DNA from: an uncultured Alkaliphilus sp. | GTDB taxonomy: Bacteria > Bacillota > Clostridia > Peptostreptococcales > Natronincolaceae | Direction: 5' to 3' | Assembly (NCBI GenBank): GCA_938074565.1 | Contig: CALJEQ010000008.1 | Coordinates: 1-64,000, forward strand | Length of the DNA stretch: 64,000 nt | Part shown: positions 52,433 through 61,557 of the stretch, in pieces | Layout of the letters: each line of letters begins with the position of its first letter | Numbering within the stretch: position 1 is the stretch's first letter | Made by a program: the position numbers and the translations under genes | Notes under the pieces: generated by a model | Told to the model about the DNA's origin: nothing | The model's input: only the letters and a program-made list of their open reading frames with translations | Databases searched by the model: none

Positions 52433-52464
52433 TATAGACCTTCCTCTCTTAAAGTTGGTCTATA
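52433..52464 (-). promoter_or_regulatory. Inverted repeat enclosing the rep ribosome-binding site
   Basis: TATAGACC (52433-52440) and GGTCTATA (52457-52464) are perfectly complementary; the Shine-Dalgarno sequence lies in the loop. The right arm overlaps the next palindrome, so the two hairpins are mutually exclusive. Confidence 0.6.
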
Positions 52465-52477
52465 AGGCGCCTTATAG
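52460..52477. promoter_or_regulatory. 18-bp perfect palindrome upstream of rep
   Basis: CTATAAGGCGCCTTATAG is a perfect palindrome 30 nt before the rep start. It is a candidate double-strand origin hairpin or Rep/operator site; it contains the same AAGGC words as the element's recurrent dyad. Confidence 0.6.
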
Positions 52478-52485
52478 TTTCTAAT

Positions 52486-52507
52486 TAAGGACGAGCTCTT
52501 GTCCTTA
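52486..52507. promoter_or_regulatory. Second inverted repeat upstream of rep
   Basis: TAAGGAC (52486-52492) pairs with GTCCTTA (52501-52507) around GAGCTCTT, which itself contains GAGCTC. Together with the palindrome at 52460 this is the best replication-origin candidate in the window. Confidence 0.5.
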
Positions 52508-52592
52508 TGTCTCTATTATAAATGCCATGATAATCACTAATTTTGAGCCTAATTTCTCCATGGTATGTTCATCTTTTTCACTGTATATAAAA

Positions 52593-52620
52593 AAACTGAT
52601 ACGGTCCAACGCATCAGCTT
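52593..52620 (-). terminator. Terminator-like hairpin with no obvious gene before it
   Basis: AACTGAT pairs with ATCAGCTT; on the minus strand seven T follow. Between here and 52790 I see no gene. Confidence 0.55.
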
Positions 52621-52789
52621 GGGAAAAATATATTCAAATATTGCTTTACTCACTTAAATTTAAGACTATTCTTAATTACAAACATATCATCCTTAAATAG
52701 ATGTATCAGCTAACCATTCTCCAAAAGTCCTTATAAATTACTCAACTAGTCATGTAACCAATGCAAATAAAAAAGGAAAGATAACACAA

Positions 52790-52826
52790 AAGGCTAGTAC
52801 GCCCATCTCTTAAACGTACTAGCCTT
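52790..52826 (-). terminator. Terminator after the 52850 gene
   Basis: AAGGCTAGTACG is perfectly complementary to CGTACTAGCCTT (12 bp); on the minus strand TTGTGTT follows. Confidence 0.75.
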
Positions 52827-52849
52827 GGGAAATGCTTTTTTTAAATTTT

Positions 52850-53251
52850 TTATTTTCTATCCATCAATTTGAAGATGTTACGAGCAAGCTGCTCAGTGTA
52901 TGATTTACTTGTATCATAATCATAATACAAAGCTACAGCTAATTTATTGGCTATGCTTTCAATTGCCTTAGGTTCCTTTATCTTCATGGTCTGTTCCGCT
53001 AACTTTGTCACTACTGTTGCCCACAAACTTGATGCCTCGTCCCATTCATGTATGCTGAATTCATCAAGCCATTCTTGAAGGGTATGTTTTTCATCTATCC
53101 CACAGACAAAATTCTGTTGAAAGTATCCAAACCTTTTTTCTGCTGGTAGGTAGTACCAATTACCACATGCCTTACATGAAAATTTAAAGGTATCTGTCGG
53201 CTTCATTGGGTTATCAATAATTCTTTTAACTTCCTGCTCATTCAACATCAT
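52850..53251 (-). CDS. Hypothetical protein with possible Zn site, 133 aa
   Basis: Unrecognised cytosolic protein. FSCKACGNWYYLPAEKRFG near residues 23-41 looks like half of a zinc ribbon, with FVCGID about ten residues later as a possible third ligand. The rest is helical with several Trp (LQEWLDEFSIHEWDEASSLW). It has an AAAGGAG ribosome-binding site and a strong terminator. Function unknown. Confidence 0.5.
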   Translation of the reverse strand: MMLNEQEVKRIIDNPMKPTDTFKFSCKACGNWYYLPAEKRFGYFQQNFVCGIDEKHTLQEWLDEFSIHEWDEASSLWATVVTKLAEQTMKIKEPKAIESIANKLAVALYYDYDTSKSYTEQLARNIFKLMDRK

Positions 53252-53375
53252 TAAAAACTCCTTTCCTTAAATGGAATGGAGTTTACCTCTGTTTATATTT
53301 GAAGTCAAGGTAATTTTAAATGTTAAATTATCTTGTCAAAATTGAATTAACAGGTAACAAGTAACATAACCATAA

Positions 53376-54074
53376 CTATCTATTTATCATCATTTTTAAG
53401 AACCAATACTTTTCTCCGTCTTTTACTTTATCACCTTCACACCATAAGAATTTATAAGTCTTACTAAATGTTAATGCACCATACTTATCAAAGAATTTTT
53501 TTCCTTCCTTTGTCTCTAGGTATTTGTATTCTTTGAAAGGCTCTATATCAGATTCATTATAAGTTTTAAATACTGTCTTTAAACCATAACCAGGAACCTT
53601 AATATATCTAGAGTTATTGGTAATACAGAAGAAGTATGAAAATGGTATGATACAGTCTTCATGGTTATCTTTGCTTGTAATTTTATCGAGAGAGTAAATA
53701 TCCTTATAAATCTCCATTACCCCTATATCTTCAGCACTTTGTGAAAGCGTTCTATACTTCAACTCTATTGGTACTTTATATGTCTTCCCTAAACTTCCTA
53801 TGTAATACTCAAGAACAATATCAATATAATTTTTCTTCTGCTGCTCTCCCATATTAACTTCAAGATTTATATGAAAGCTCTCATCTTTATTCAAGCAGTA
53901 CATTTCACCTACACTCTTTAGTATTGTTGAAAAATGCAGTTGAAATGGTGCTTCTAAGTTTATAGCATATTTATTACTAATAAATTGATTAACAAAGATA
54001 TTCCATGATAACTCAATCATTTCATTTATTCTTTCATCAATTTTTTGAGGTATTGTACGAATTGATTCCATCAT
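53376..54074 (-). CDS. Putative PD-(D/E)XK nuclease-like protein
   Basis: A 232-residue cytosolic protein. KNYIDIVLEYY followed about 15 residues later by YKVPIELKYRT has the D...ExK arrangement of the PD-(D/E)XK nuclease core, flanked by a helical N-terminal part and a C-terminal beta region with aromatic residues. Its ATGA overlaps the stop of the recombinase-like gene upstream, so the two are translationally coupled and may act together. A restriction or DNA-repair enzyme is plausible. The call depends on the core motif only. Confidence 0.5.
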   Translation of the reverse strand: MMESIRTIPQKIDERINEMIELSWNIFVNQFISNKYAINLEAPFQLHFSTILKSVGEMYCLNKDESFHINLEVNMGEQQKKNYIDIVLEYYIGSLGKTYKVPIELKYRTLSQSAEDIGVMEIYKDIYSLDKITSKDNHEDCIIPFSYFFCITNNSRYIKVPGYGLKTVFKTYNESDIEPFKEYKYLETKEGKKFFDKYGALTFSKTYKFLWCEGDKVKDGEKYWFLKMMINR

Positions 54075-54640
54075 TTTACCCCCTCGCTCTCATTCTCTCC
54101 ATCTAATCCTTCAGTAATAATTTCTTCTAACTGCTTACAACGCCTATAATAGGTTGTTCTGCCTATCCCAAGTTTCTCACACGCTTCTTTAACCGTTATT
54201 TCATTCTTCTCTACTAGCTTCATATAAGCCCTTAAATCCGTAAGTTCCCTCGGCATCCTACCTTTTTCATTTGGTGCTTCTGTTCGTTCCATTAACCCTG
54301 TTTTACCATTTATCTCATCAAGTGCTGCTAAAACACTCAATGCATATTTACCAAGTTGACTTGCTGTATCTAACTTCTCTTTTTTTATGTATAATGCTAT
54401 ATTCTTTTCTTGAGTCTGCATGATAAACCTGATGATTGATTTAATATTCTTGCCTAATGAAGCTATACTGTACACAAAAATAATGTCACCAGACCTGGAA
54501 TAATCAATCAATTCCTTTAATTTAATGTTTCCGGCATCTTTCTCATGAAATATCTTGTCCACGTTGGAGCTGTTAAGAAAGTCCATTTGAGTTTTATATA
54601 TACGAGTGTTTTCCAATCCCCGAACATATCCGATTCTTAT
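54071..54640 (-). CDS. Catalytically degenerate serine-recombinase relative
   Basis: The frame is open from an ATA at 54640 (MRIGYVRGLENTRIYKTQMD if ATA initiates), 6 nt after a perfect GGAGGG. The TTG at 54616 has no such signal. The fold is a small serine recombinase plus a C-terminal helix-turn-helix (KNEITVKEACEKLGIGRTTYYRRC). But YVRVS is YVRGL, so the nucleophile Ser is gone, and the DRLGR arginine motif is ASLGK. It should bind DNA but not cut it, perhaps as a regulator of the coupled nuclease-like gene. The weak ATA codon or an ATG-to-ATA mutation makes start assignment tentative. Confidence 0.6.
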   Translation of the reverse strand: MRIGYVRGLENTRIYKTQMDFLNSSNVDKIFHEKDAGNIKLKELIDYSRSGDIIFVYSIASLGKNIKSIIRFIMQTQEKNIALYIKKEKLDTASQLGKYALSVLAALDEINGKTGLMERTEAPNEKGRMPRELTDLRAYMKLVEKNEITVKEACEKLGIGRTTYYRRCKQLEEIITEGLDGENESEGVK

Positions 54641-54671
54641 ATAAATCCCTCCTAACTATTTAGCACGATGA

Positions 54672-55304
54672 CTAAGCTACCTTCTCAAAGATTTGTTTTT
54701 GAACTTTCAGATAATGCTGTAAGTTAACAATTATATTATCTGCAGAATCAAACACTGTTGCTTCATGCCCACTCAATTCAACGGAGTTTGCTTCTGCAAG
54801 TCTTCTCGTATAGTCAAAAATGAGATGTATAAGAGCATTTAATTGCTCTGTTGAAAAATTAATATTAATATTTCCACTGTCTTGATTTTTCTTAATTTCG
54901 TCCAAATCTGAAATTAAGCCAGTTATAACATCCATATCAAGATTTCCTTCACGGATAGCCTCCACGTATGTTAATAATGAATTGTTGAAATCCATAACAC
55001 ACTTTGGTATTTTAGCTTCAGGACTTTTTTTGTTTTTACTTGATTTTATTGCGTAAAATACTATTCCTCCTACCACTACTGTTACTACACCTAAACCAAT
55101 AGCAATATACTTATTCTTTTTCAGAACTTCCGCTATACCCAATTCTCCAGTTCCATAATCCTGTTCAGAAATTAGAGCATCTTTCAGATGTTCAACAATT
55201 TTCCCATGATTACGAACTACACCTCCAGTTCTTTCATATTTTCCTGCTAATAAACCTACATAAGTAGCTTCTGATATCTCCATTGGAACTTGTATAACTG
55301 GCAT
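54672..55304 (-). CDS. Single-span membrane protein, 210 aa
   Basis: ATG at 55304 (MPVIQVPMEISEATYVGLLA) is chosen because GGGAGGG lies 6-7 nt before it; the frame stays open to 55319. One helix at about 75-95 (YIAIGLGVVTVVVGGIVFYAI) separates an N-terminal domain of about 70 residues from a helical C-terminal domain. The start resembles a group of mobile-element proteins beginning MPVIQVP, but no function is known to me. Three ATTATGGAAC repeats lie 75-145 nt upstream. It is the first element gene next to the ppdK terminator. Confidence 0.55.
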   Translation of the reverse strand: MPVIQVPMEISEATYVGLLAGKYERTGGVVRNHGKIVEHLKDALISEQDYGTGELGIAEVLKKNKYIAIGLGVVTVVVGGIVFYAIKSSKNKKSPEAKIPKCVMDFNNSLLTYVEAIREGNLDMDVITGLISDLDEIKKNQDSGNININFSTEQLNALIHLIFDYTRRLAEANSVELSGHEATVFDSADNIIVNLQHYLKVQKQIFEKVA

Positions 55305-55379
55305 CGTTCGCCCTCCCAAAATTCTTATTTATCTGACGAGTTCTCACTATAAAAGGTTACCAGTATTCTACCAAAAATC

Positions 55380-55447
55380 GTTCCATAATTCAACCTAAAA
55401 AAGTGTTCCATAATAGCCCTTTTTTGACCCGTTTTATGTTCCATAAT
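55380..55447 (-). repeat. Three direct repeats of ATTATGGAAC
   Basis: GTTCCATAAT (plus strand) occurs at 55380-55389, 55405-55414 and 55438-55447, spaced 25 and 33 nt, all between the ppdK terminator and the first element gene. Possible operators or recombinase-binding sites. Confidence 0.55.
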
Positions 55448-55468
55448 ACCATATCTAAATAAAAAACA

Positions 55469-55504
55469 GGGCACTATCTCTTAAAATACTAAGAAATAGT
55501 ACCC
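55469..55504 (-). terminator. ppdK terminator
   Basis: GGGCACTATCTCTTA and TAAGAAATAGTACCC form a 15-bp stem with G-T pairs; on the minus strand TGTTTTTTATTT follows. Confidence 0.8.
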
Positions 55505-55554
55505 TTCCTTTATTTCATACTAACGCTCTCAAATCCTTGATATATAAGGCTTTA

Positions 55555-58215
55555 TTACTTCTGCCCAACCTCTTTTGAACCGTTATTTGATTGGTCTTTG
55601 TGGATAATCGCCGCCTGGGCAGCAGCCAGTCTTGCAATGGGTATTCTATAGGGTGAACAAGATACATAATCAAGTTTTAATAGATGACAGAACTCTATAG
55701 AATTAGGCTCTCCACCATGTTCCCCACAGATTCCTAGTTTAATATCTGGTCTAACCTTTCTTCCCAAGTCAACTGCAATACTCATCAACTTTCCAACTCC
55801 ATTCCTGTCTATTCTTTGGAATGGATCTTTTGCCAATAAATTCTTCTCTAAATACTCTTTTATAAAAGAACCTGCATCATCCCTTGAAAAGCCGTAGGTC
55901 ATTTGGGTTAAATCATTAGTACCAAAGGAGAAAAATTCTGCTTCTGTTGCTATCTCATCAGCGGTAATGGCTGCCCTAGGCACTTCAATCATTGTACCTA
56001 ATAAATAATCAACTTTTACTTCATTTTCTTTTAATACTTCATCAATGGTTTCAACTAAGATTTGTTTAATATATTGTAGTTCCTTTACTTCCCCCACTAA
56101 AGGTATCATTATTTCTGGTTTAACGTAGATACCCTTTTGTTCTTGAAGATAAATGGCAGCCTCAATAATGGCACGACCTTGCATTTGGTAAATTTCTGGG
56201 TAGGTAACCGCCAGTCTACAACCTCTATGTCCCAACATAGGATTAAACTCTCTCAAATCATTTACTACATCCTTTAACTGAAAATAAGTGATGTCCATAG
56301 ACTCTGCCAATGCTCTAATGTCTTCTTCGTTATGGGGTAAAAACTCATGTAATGGAGGGTCTAATAAACGTATGGTAGCAGGTAATTCTCCCATTTCCAT
56401 AAATATATCAATAAAGTCTTGTCTTTGCATTGGTAGTAATTTATCCAACGCCTTTTTTCTTTGCTCCACCGTTCTAGCCAGTATCATTTGACGTACCACA
56501 GGAATTCTGCTTTCTTCAAAAAACATATGCTCCGTTCTACAAAGACCTATTCCTTCTGCTCCAAAATCCAATGCTTGTTTTGTATCTCTTGCAGTATCAG
56601 CATTAGTTCTTATCTTCAATTTCCTGTATCCATCGGCCCATTTCATTAATAATTTGAAATTACCTGTTAGCTTAGAATCCTTTGTTTTAATTTCCTCTGC
56701 ATATACTTCCCCACTAATTCCATTAAGTGATAGATAGTCCCCTTCTTTAAATACTAATTCACGAATCTTAATAACCTTATTAACCTCATCAATTTTCACT
56801 TCACCTGCACCAGCAACACAACACTTACCCATTCCCCTAGCAACAACAGCAGCATGGGAAGTCATACCACCTCTAGCAGTAAGAATCCCCTCCGAAGCCA
56901 CCATACCTTCAATATCTTCTGGTGAAGTCTCATGTCTAACAAGGATTACCTTCTCTCCTGCATTGTTTGCCTTTACAGCATCTTCTGAGGTAAAATAAAT
57001 TTTCCCTGAAGCAGCTCCAGATGAAGCAGGCAGACCTCTTGTGATTATTTGCGCTTTTTTTAATTCATCTTCATCAAATGTAGGATGTAAAAGTTGTTCT
57101 AATTGTTGGGGGTCAACCCTCATAACAGCTTCTTTTTCAGTTATCAATTTTTCTGCCACCATGTCTACAGCAATATTAATGGCGGCTAAAGTGTTTCTCT
57201 TACCGTTTCTTGTCTGTAGTATGAAAAGCTCACCCCGTTCGATGGTAAACTCTATATCCTGCATATCCTTATAATGGTATTCTAATATGTTAGTAATATC
57301 GATAAATTGTTTATAGACTTCTGGCATTTTTTCTTTTAACCCATAAATCTCTTTTGGGGTACGGATTCCTGCCACCACATCTTCCCCTTGGGCATTCATT
57401 AAAAACTCACCAAAAAGCTTTTTTTCACCATTGGATGGATTTCTAGTAAAGGCTACTCCTGTACCCGATGTTTCTCCCATATTTCCAAATACCATTGATT
57501 GTATATTTACTGCTGTTCCTAAATGATCGGATATTTCATGTATTCTACGGTAAACGTTTGCCCTTGGATTATTCCAAGATTTAAACACTGCCTCAACAGC
57601 CATTAATAACTGTTCTTTTACATCTTGTGGAAAGGTAATACCTGCTTCTTTTTTAATAATCTTTTTAAACTCCTCCACTAAAAACTTTAAATCTTCAGCG
57701 TTTAAGTCCACATCTTGTTCTATATTATTTTGATGTTTTCTTTTTTCCAATGCTGTATCAAATTTGTACTTTTTAACATTTAAAACAACATCTCCAAACA
57801 TTTGAATAAATCTTCTATAACTATCATAAGCAAATCTTTCATTATTGGTGGCATTGGCGAGTCCAACAACCGACTGATCATTTAAACCTAAATTTAGAAT
57901 TGTATCCATCATACCAGGCATAGAAAAAACTGAACCAGATCGAACCGAAACCAATAGAGGATTCCCTATATCACCAAATTTTTTCCCAGATACAACTTCA
58001 AGTCTTTCTAGTTCAGTAAAAATTTCATTTTTCAAGTCATCCCACAGCTTACCATCACGTATGTAATACTCATTACAGGCATCCGTAGTTACTGTAAAGC
58101 CTGGTGGTACTGGTAGACCAATCTTAGTCATTTCTGCTAAGTTAGCCCCTTTGCCTCCTAATAAAGGCTTCATTGACATACTACCTTCTTTAAAGTCATA
58201 AACAAACTTTTTCAT
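55555..58215 (-). CDS. ppdK: Pyruvate, phosphate dikinase
   Basis: An 886-residue enzyme that interconverts pyruvate, ATP and phosphate with phosphoenolpyruvate, AMP and pyrophosphate. The ATP-grasp N-terminus has GGKGANLAEM and RSGSVFSMPGMMDTILNLG, the swivelling domain carries the catalytic His in GGMTSHAAVVARGMGK (about 450), and the C-terminal TIM barrel has FGTNDLTQM and GICGEHGGEP. Full family length. It follows its regulatory kinase/phosphatase gene by 40 nt, and its terminator marks the boundary with the mobile element. Confidence 0.97.
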   Translation of the reverse strand: MKKFVYDFKEGSMSMKPLLGGKGANLAEMTKIGLPVPPGFTVTTDACNEYYIRDGKLWDDLKNEIFTELERLEVVSGKKFGDIGNPLLVSVRSGSVFSMPGMMDTILNLGLNDQSVVGLANATNNERFAYDSYRRFIQMFGDVVLNVKKYKFDTALEKRKHQNNIEQDVDLNAEDLKFLVEEFKKIIKKEAGITFPQDVKEQLLMAVEAVFKSWNNPRANVYRRIHEISDHLGTAVNIQSMVFGNMGETSGTGVAFTRNPSNGEKKLFGEFLMNAQGEDVVAGIRTPKEIYGLKEKMPEVYKQFIDITNILEYHYKDMQDIEFTIERGELFILQTRNGKRNTLAAINIAVDMVAEKLITEKEAVMRVDPQQLEQLLHPTFDEDELKKAQIITRGLPASSGAASGKIYFTSEDAVKANNAGEKVILVRHETSPEDIEGMVASEGILTARGGMTSHAAVVARGMGKCCVAGAGEVKIDEVNKVIKIRELVFKEGDYLSLNGISGEVYAEEIKTKDSKLTGNFKLLMKWADGYRKLKIRTNADTARDTKQALDFGAEGIGLCRTEHMFFEESRIPVVRQMILARTVEQRKKALDKLLPMQRQDFIDIFMEMGELPATIRLLDPPLHEFLPHNEEDIRALAESMDITYFQLKDVVNDLREFNPMLGHRGCRLAVTYPEIYQMQGRAIIEAAIYLQEQKGIYVKPEIMIPLVGEVKELQYIKQILVETIDEVLKENEVKVDYLLGTMIEVPRAAITADEIATEAEFFSFGTNDLTQMTYGFSRDDAGSFIKEYLEKNLLAKDPFQRIDRNGVGKLMSIAVDLGRKVRPDIKLGICGEHGGEPNSIEFCHLLKLDYVSCSPYRIPIARLAAAQAAIIHKDQSNNGSKEVGQK

Positions 58216-58254
58216 AATTTTCTACACCTCCATTATTTAGTATTAATTTAACAA

Positions 58255-59076
58255 TTAAAATTTATATCCTATTTCTCTAAAAATCTCTAAAATAATGCTT
58301 GCACTTTCTTCTACTGCCTTACATGATACATCAATAACTGGACAATTTACTTTTTTCATTATTTTTTCAGAATAATCTAATTCAGCTAAGATTCTTTCCA
58401 TGCTGGCATAATTAGCTTCATGTTTTAACCCTAATGCCTTTAATCTTTCTTGTCTTATCTCAATTAATTTTAATGGATTTGTTGTTAAACCAATTATTTT
58501 TTTAGAGTTTACTTCAAATAATTCTTTTGGAGGATTTACCTCTGGCACCAATGGCACATTTGCCACCTTTAAATTTTTATGGGCTAAATACATACTAAGG
58601 GGTGTTTTAGAAGTACGTGAAATACCCACCAATACAATATCTGCCTTTTTTAAACCTCTTGGGTCTTTTCCATCATCATACTTTACTGCAAATTCGATGG
58701 CTTCCACTTTTTTAAAGTATTTTTCATCTAATCGTCTTATTAACCCAGGCTCTCGACGGGGGCTATTACGAAGAACATTTCCAAAAGATGTAATAATCGG
58801 ACTCATAACATCAATATAGGGCAGTTGGTTTTTATCTGCTTCTTCTATTAAATAGTTTTTTAATTCCTCCACCACCATTGTAAATACCAAAACAGATCTT
58901 TCTTGCTTTGCCTCCACCAATATTTCCTGAATTTGTTGTTTCTCTGTTATAAAAGGAAATCTTCTAATTTCATAGTCATCTAAGCAAAATTGACTTATTC
59001 CTGCTTTAGCTACTTGTTCCCCTGTCTCTCCAATTGAATCTGATAAAATATATATTACTAAACTATCTTGTTTCAT
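58255..59076 (-). CDS. PPDK regulatory kinase/phosphatase (PSRP)
   Basis: A 273-residue bifunctional regulator that phosphorylates and dephosphorylates a Thr of PPDK (DUF299 family; YqfL/PpsR type). Typical features are IYILSDSIGETGE at the start and the P-loop GISRTSKTPLSMYLA near 151-165. The substrate gene follows directly. It starts 13 nt after the CcpN-like regulator, so the three form an operon. Confidence 0.95.
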   Translation of the reverse strand: MKQDSLVIYILSDSIGETGEQVAKAGISQFCLDDYEIRRFPFITEKQQIQEILVEAKQERSVLVFTMVVEELKNYLIEEADKNQLPYIDVMSPIITSFGNVLRNSPRREPGLIRRLDEKYFKKVEAIEFAVKYDDGKDPRGLKKADIVLVGISRTSKTPLSMYLAHKNLKVANVPLVPEVNPPKELFEVNSKKIIGLTTNPLKLIEIRQERLKALGLKHEANYASMERILAELDYSEKIMKKVNCPVIDVSCKAVEESASIILEIFREIGYKF

Positions 59077-59088
59077 ATTGCCCCTCCC

Positions 59089-59727
59089 CTAATCTTTACA
59101 TAGCTCCACCAATAGTTTTGTGATGCTACTTTTAGATACTTTTCCAATTACTTTTAATTTTTCTTTACCTTCCTCTAAACATTTCTCAACTACAGGAAGG
59201 CTATCAACTTCATGTTCTAGTATTTTTATTGCAGCATGTAGGGCGTTTTCATCCCCCATCACTGTTATTATATTTGGCTTTCTCGTCATAATCATACCTA
59301 CAGGTACTTTATTAATATCTATACCACCAATGGCACTTTTAAGAAAATCCTTTCTAGAAACTACTCCTATTAAATTACCATTATTAACAACAAATATTGT
59401 GCCCACATCCTCTAAAAACAATGTGACAATAGCTTCATAAACTGGAGTATCCTCTGAAACAATAGATGGCACCGACATTATATCTGAAATTTTTATATCT
59501 TTAACCTGTTGAGTAAATAGATTTATTTCAGACTTTCCTGAATAAAAATAACCAACTTTAGGTCTTGCATCTAAAATACCTGACATGGTTAATATGGCTA
59601 AGTCTGGTCTTAATGTTGCTCTTGTAACACTTAATAAACTGGCAATGTTTTCACTGGTAATAGGTTCTTGTTCTTTAACAATTTCAATAATACGTTGTTG
59701 TCTAATTGACAATTCGATACAGACCAC
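59089..59727 (-). CDS. ccpN: CcpN-type HTH and CBS regulator
   Basis: A 212-residue repressor of the CcpN/YqzB type. A winged HTH (about 1-65; EPITSENIASLLSVTRATLRPDLAIL) is followed by two CBS domains (about 80-205) that bind adenine nucleotides. In Bacillus the homologue sits beside the PPDK-type regulator gene and controls gluconeogenic genes; the gene pair is conserved here. GTG at 59727 gives the family-like VCIELSIRQQR start. Confidence 0.9.
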   Translation of the reverse strand: MVCIELSIRQQRIIEIVKEQEPITSENIASLLSVTRATLRPDLAILTMSGILDARPKVGYFYSGKSEINLFTQQVKDIKISDIMSVPSIVSEDTPVYEAIVTLFLEDVGTIFVVNNGNLIGVVSRKDFLKSAIGGIDINKVPVGMIMTRKPNIITVMGDENALHAAIKILEHEVDSLPVVEKCLEEGKEKLKVIGKVSKSSITKLLVELCKD

Positions 59728-59841
59728 CCCTTTGTGCTACACTAATTATAAATATGTTATATTATATAAATAATGTATCATACTCCATAAAAATTTTCCA
59801 TACTTTTTTTCTAGTTTTTTTAATATATTGTTCACTAAAAA

Positions 59842-59875
59842 CAAAAAAAAAAACAGCTGAAATGTTTTCCAGCTG
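59842..59875 (-). terminator. glyS terminator
   Basis: CAGCTG (59854-59859) and CAGCTG (59870-59875) form a self-complementary stem; on the minus strand a run of ten T follows. Confidence 0.85.
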
Positions 59876-59897
59876 CTAATTATATACTAATGGGTTA

Positions 59898-61286
59898 TTA
59901 AAATTTCAACTTTTCTTCTAAATAGGCTTCTAGTTGATCAATGGCAATTCTTTCTTGTTCCATTGTATCTCTATGTCTAATTGTTACACTTTGGTCTTCC
60001 AAAGTATCAAAGTCAATGGTAATACAGAAGGGAGTACCAATTTCATCATGTCTTCTATATCTCTTACCAATACTTCCCGCTTCATCATAATCTATATTGT
60101 ATTTTTCAGATAGATTTTCATACAGCTTTAAAGCCTCATCTTTTAACTTCTTAGTTAAAGGAAATATCGCTACTTTGAAAGGAGCTAATGCTGGATGTAG
60201 TTTTAGTACAACCCTTGTGTCATTTTCAGCCACTTCTTCCTCTCTATAGGCATCAACTAAAAAGGCAAGGGCTACTCGATCAACCCCAACAGAAGGCTCT
60301 ATACAATAAGGTACATATCGTTCGTTGGTTACTGGGTCTATGTAAGTAAAGTCTACGCCAGAATGTTGACTATGCTGTTTTAAGTCATAATCAGTTCTAT
60401 CGGCAATACCCCATAATTCTCCCCAACCAAAGGGGAATCTGTACTCAATGTCGCTGGTAGCATTGGAGTAGTGGGACAATTCATCCTCTGAGTGTTCCCT
60501 TACACGAATACTATCTTCTCTCATATTTAAACTTAATAACCAATTTTTACAGAAGTCGCTCCAATAATTGAACCACTCAATATCTTCACCTGGCTTACAG
60601 AAGAATTCTAACTCCATTTGTTCAAATTCTCTAGTTCTAAAGGTGAAGTTACCTGGAGTAATTTCATTTCTAAAGGATTTTCCTATTTGACCTATACCAA
60701 AAGGTACTTTTTTTCTAGAAGTTCTTTGAACATTTTTGAAATTAACAAAAATTCCTTGAGCTGTTTCTGGTCTCAAAAATATTTCTGTACTTGTATCTTC
60801 AGTTACCCCTTGAAAGGTCTTAAACATTAAATTAAATTGACGAATATCAGTATAATCTAATTCACCACATTCAGGACAGACGATCTTTTCTGTCTCAATG
60901 AATTCCTTCATTCTTTTGTTGTCCCATCCATCCACAATAATTTCTTCATTTTGCTTCATTCCATGATCTTCAATCAATTTATCTGCACGGAATCTTGATT
61001 TACACTTTTTACAGTCCATTAAAGGATCATTAAACCCTCCAACGTGACCAGAAGCAATCCAAGTTTGTGGGTTCATTAATATAGCAGAGTCCAAACCTAC
61101 ATTATAAGGACTTTGTTGAATAAATTTCTTCCACCAAGCTTTTTTAACATTATTTTTTAATTCTACACCTAAAGGTCCATAATCCCACGTATTAGCTAAA
61201 CCACCATAAATTTCTGATCCAGGAAATACAAATCCTCTATTTTTCGCCAGTGAAACGACTTTCTCCATTGTTACTTCATTTGACAT
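59898..61286 (-). CDS. glyS: Glycyl-tRNA synthetase, dimeric class II type
   Basis: A 462-residue alpha2-type enzyme that charges tRNA-Gly. It has class II motif 2 ([20 protein letters not shown]), motif 3 ([10 protein letters not shown]), an N-terminal [21 protein letters not shown] and a C-terminal anticodon-binding domain. A four-Cys zinc site (CKKC and CPEC) is present. It is controlled by the glycine T-box in its leader. Confidence 0.97.
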   Translation of the reverse strand: MSNEVTMEKVVSLAKNRGFVFPGSEIYGGLANTWDYGPLGVELKNNVKKAWWKKFIQQSPYNVGLDSAILMNPQTWIASGHVGGFNDPLMDCKKCKSRFRADKLIEDHGMKQNEEIIVDGWDNKRMKEFIETEKIVCPECGELDYTDIRQFNLMFKTFQGVTEDTSTEIFLRPETAQGIFVNFKNVQRTSRKKVPFGIGQIGKSFRNEITPGNFTFRTREFEQMELEFFCKPGEDIEWFNYWSDFCKNWLLSLNMREDSIRVREHSEDELSHYSNATSDIEYRFPFGWGELWGIADRTDYDLKQHSQHSGVDFTYIDPVTNERYVPYCIEPSVGVDRVALAFLVDAYREEEVAENDTRVVLKLHPALAPFKVAIFPLTKKLKDEALKLYENLSEKYNIDYDEAGSIGKRYRRHDEIGTPFCITIDFDTLEDQSVTIRHRDTMEQERIAIDQLEAYLEEKLKF

Positions 61287-61301
61287 AATATCCCTCCTAA
61301 T

Positions 61302-61500
61302 ACAATAAAAAAAAGCCCTTCATCCCTAGAAAGTTAGGGACGAAAGACTTTGCTTCCGCGGTTCCACCCTAGTTGGTACATGTACCCACTTAGTTATGAT
61401 GCTCGAAAGTGCCCTTCATTAATAATCTGTACTGGGCTTACACCATCCCCAATTCGCTTTACCAGCTATATTAATTACTCTTCTTCCTCATAGCAACTAT
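61302..61500 (-). promoter_or_regulatory. Glycine T-box riboswitch
   Basis: The leader contains AGGGTGGAACCGCGG (61356-61371, minus strand), the antiterminator T-box core. A GGC glycine specifier with its trailing A lies at 61410-61413 within GAAGGGCACTTTCGAGC. A TCCCTA/TAGGGA terminator with eight T (61306-61345) ends it. Uncharged tRNA-Gly would stabilise the antiterminator and raise glyS expression. Confidence 0.92.
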
Positions 61501-61557
61501 TTAATTTATTTGATATATAATTTACCAAATAATACTGCCTTTGTCAATGGATTTTCT

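Noticed and set aside
54614..54616. TTG as start of the recombinase-like gene
   Set aside because: It is more than 25 nt from the GGAGGG, and upstream codons (RIGYVR) clearly belong to the recombinase fold.
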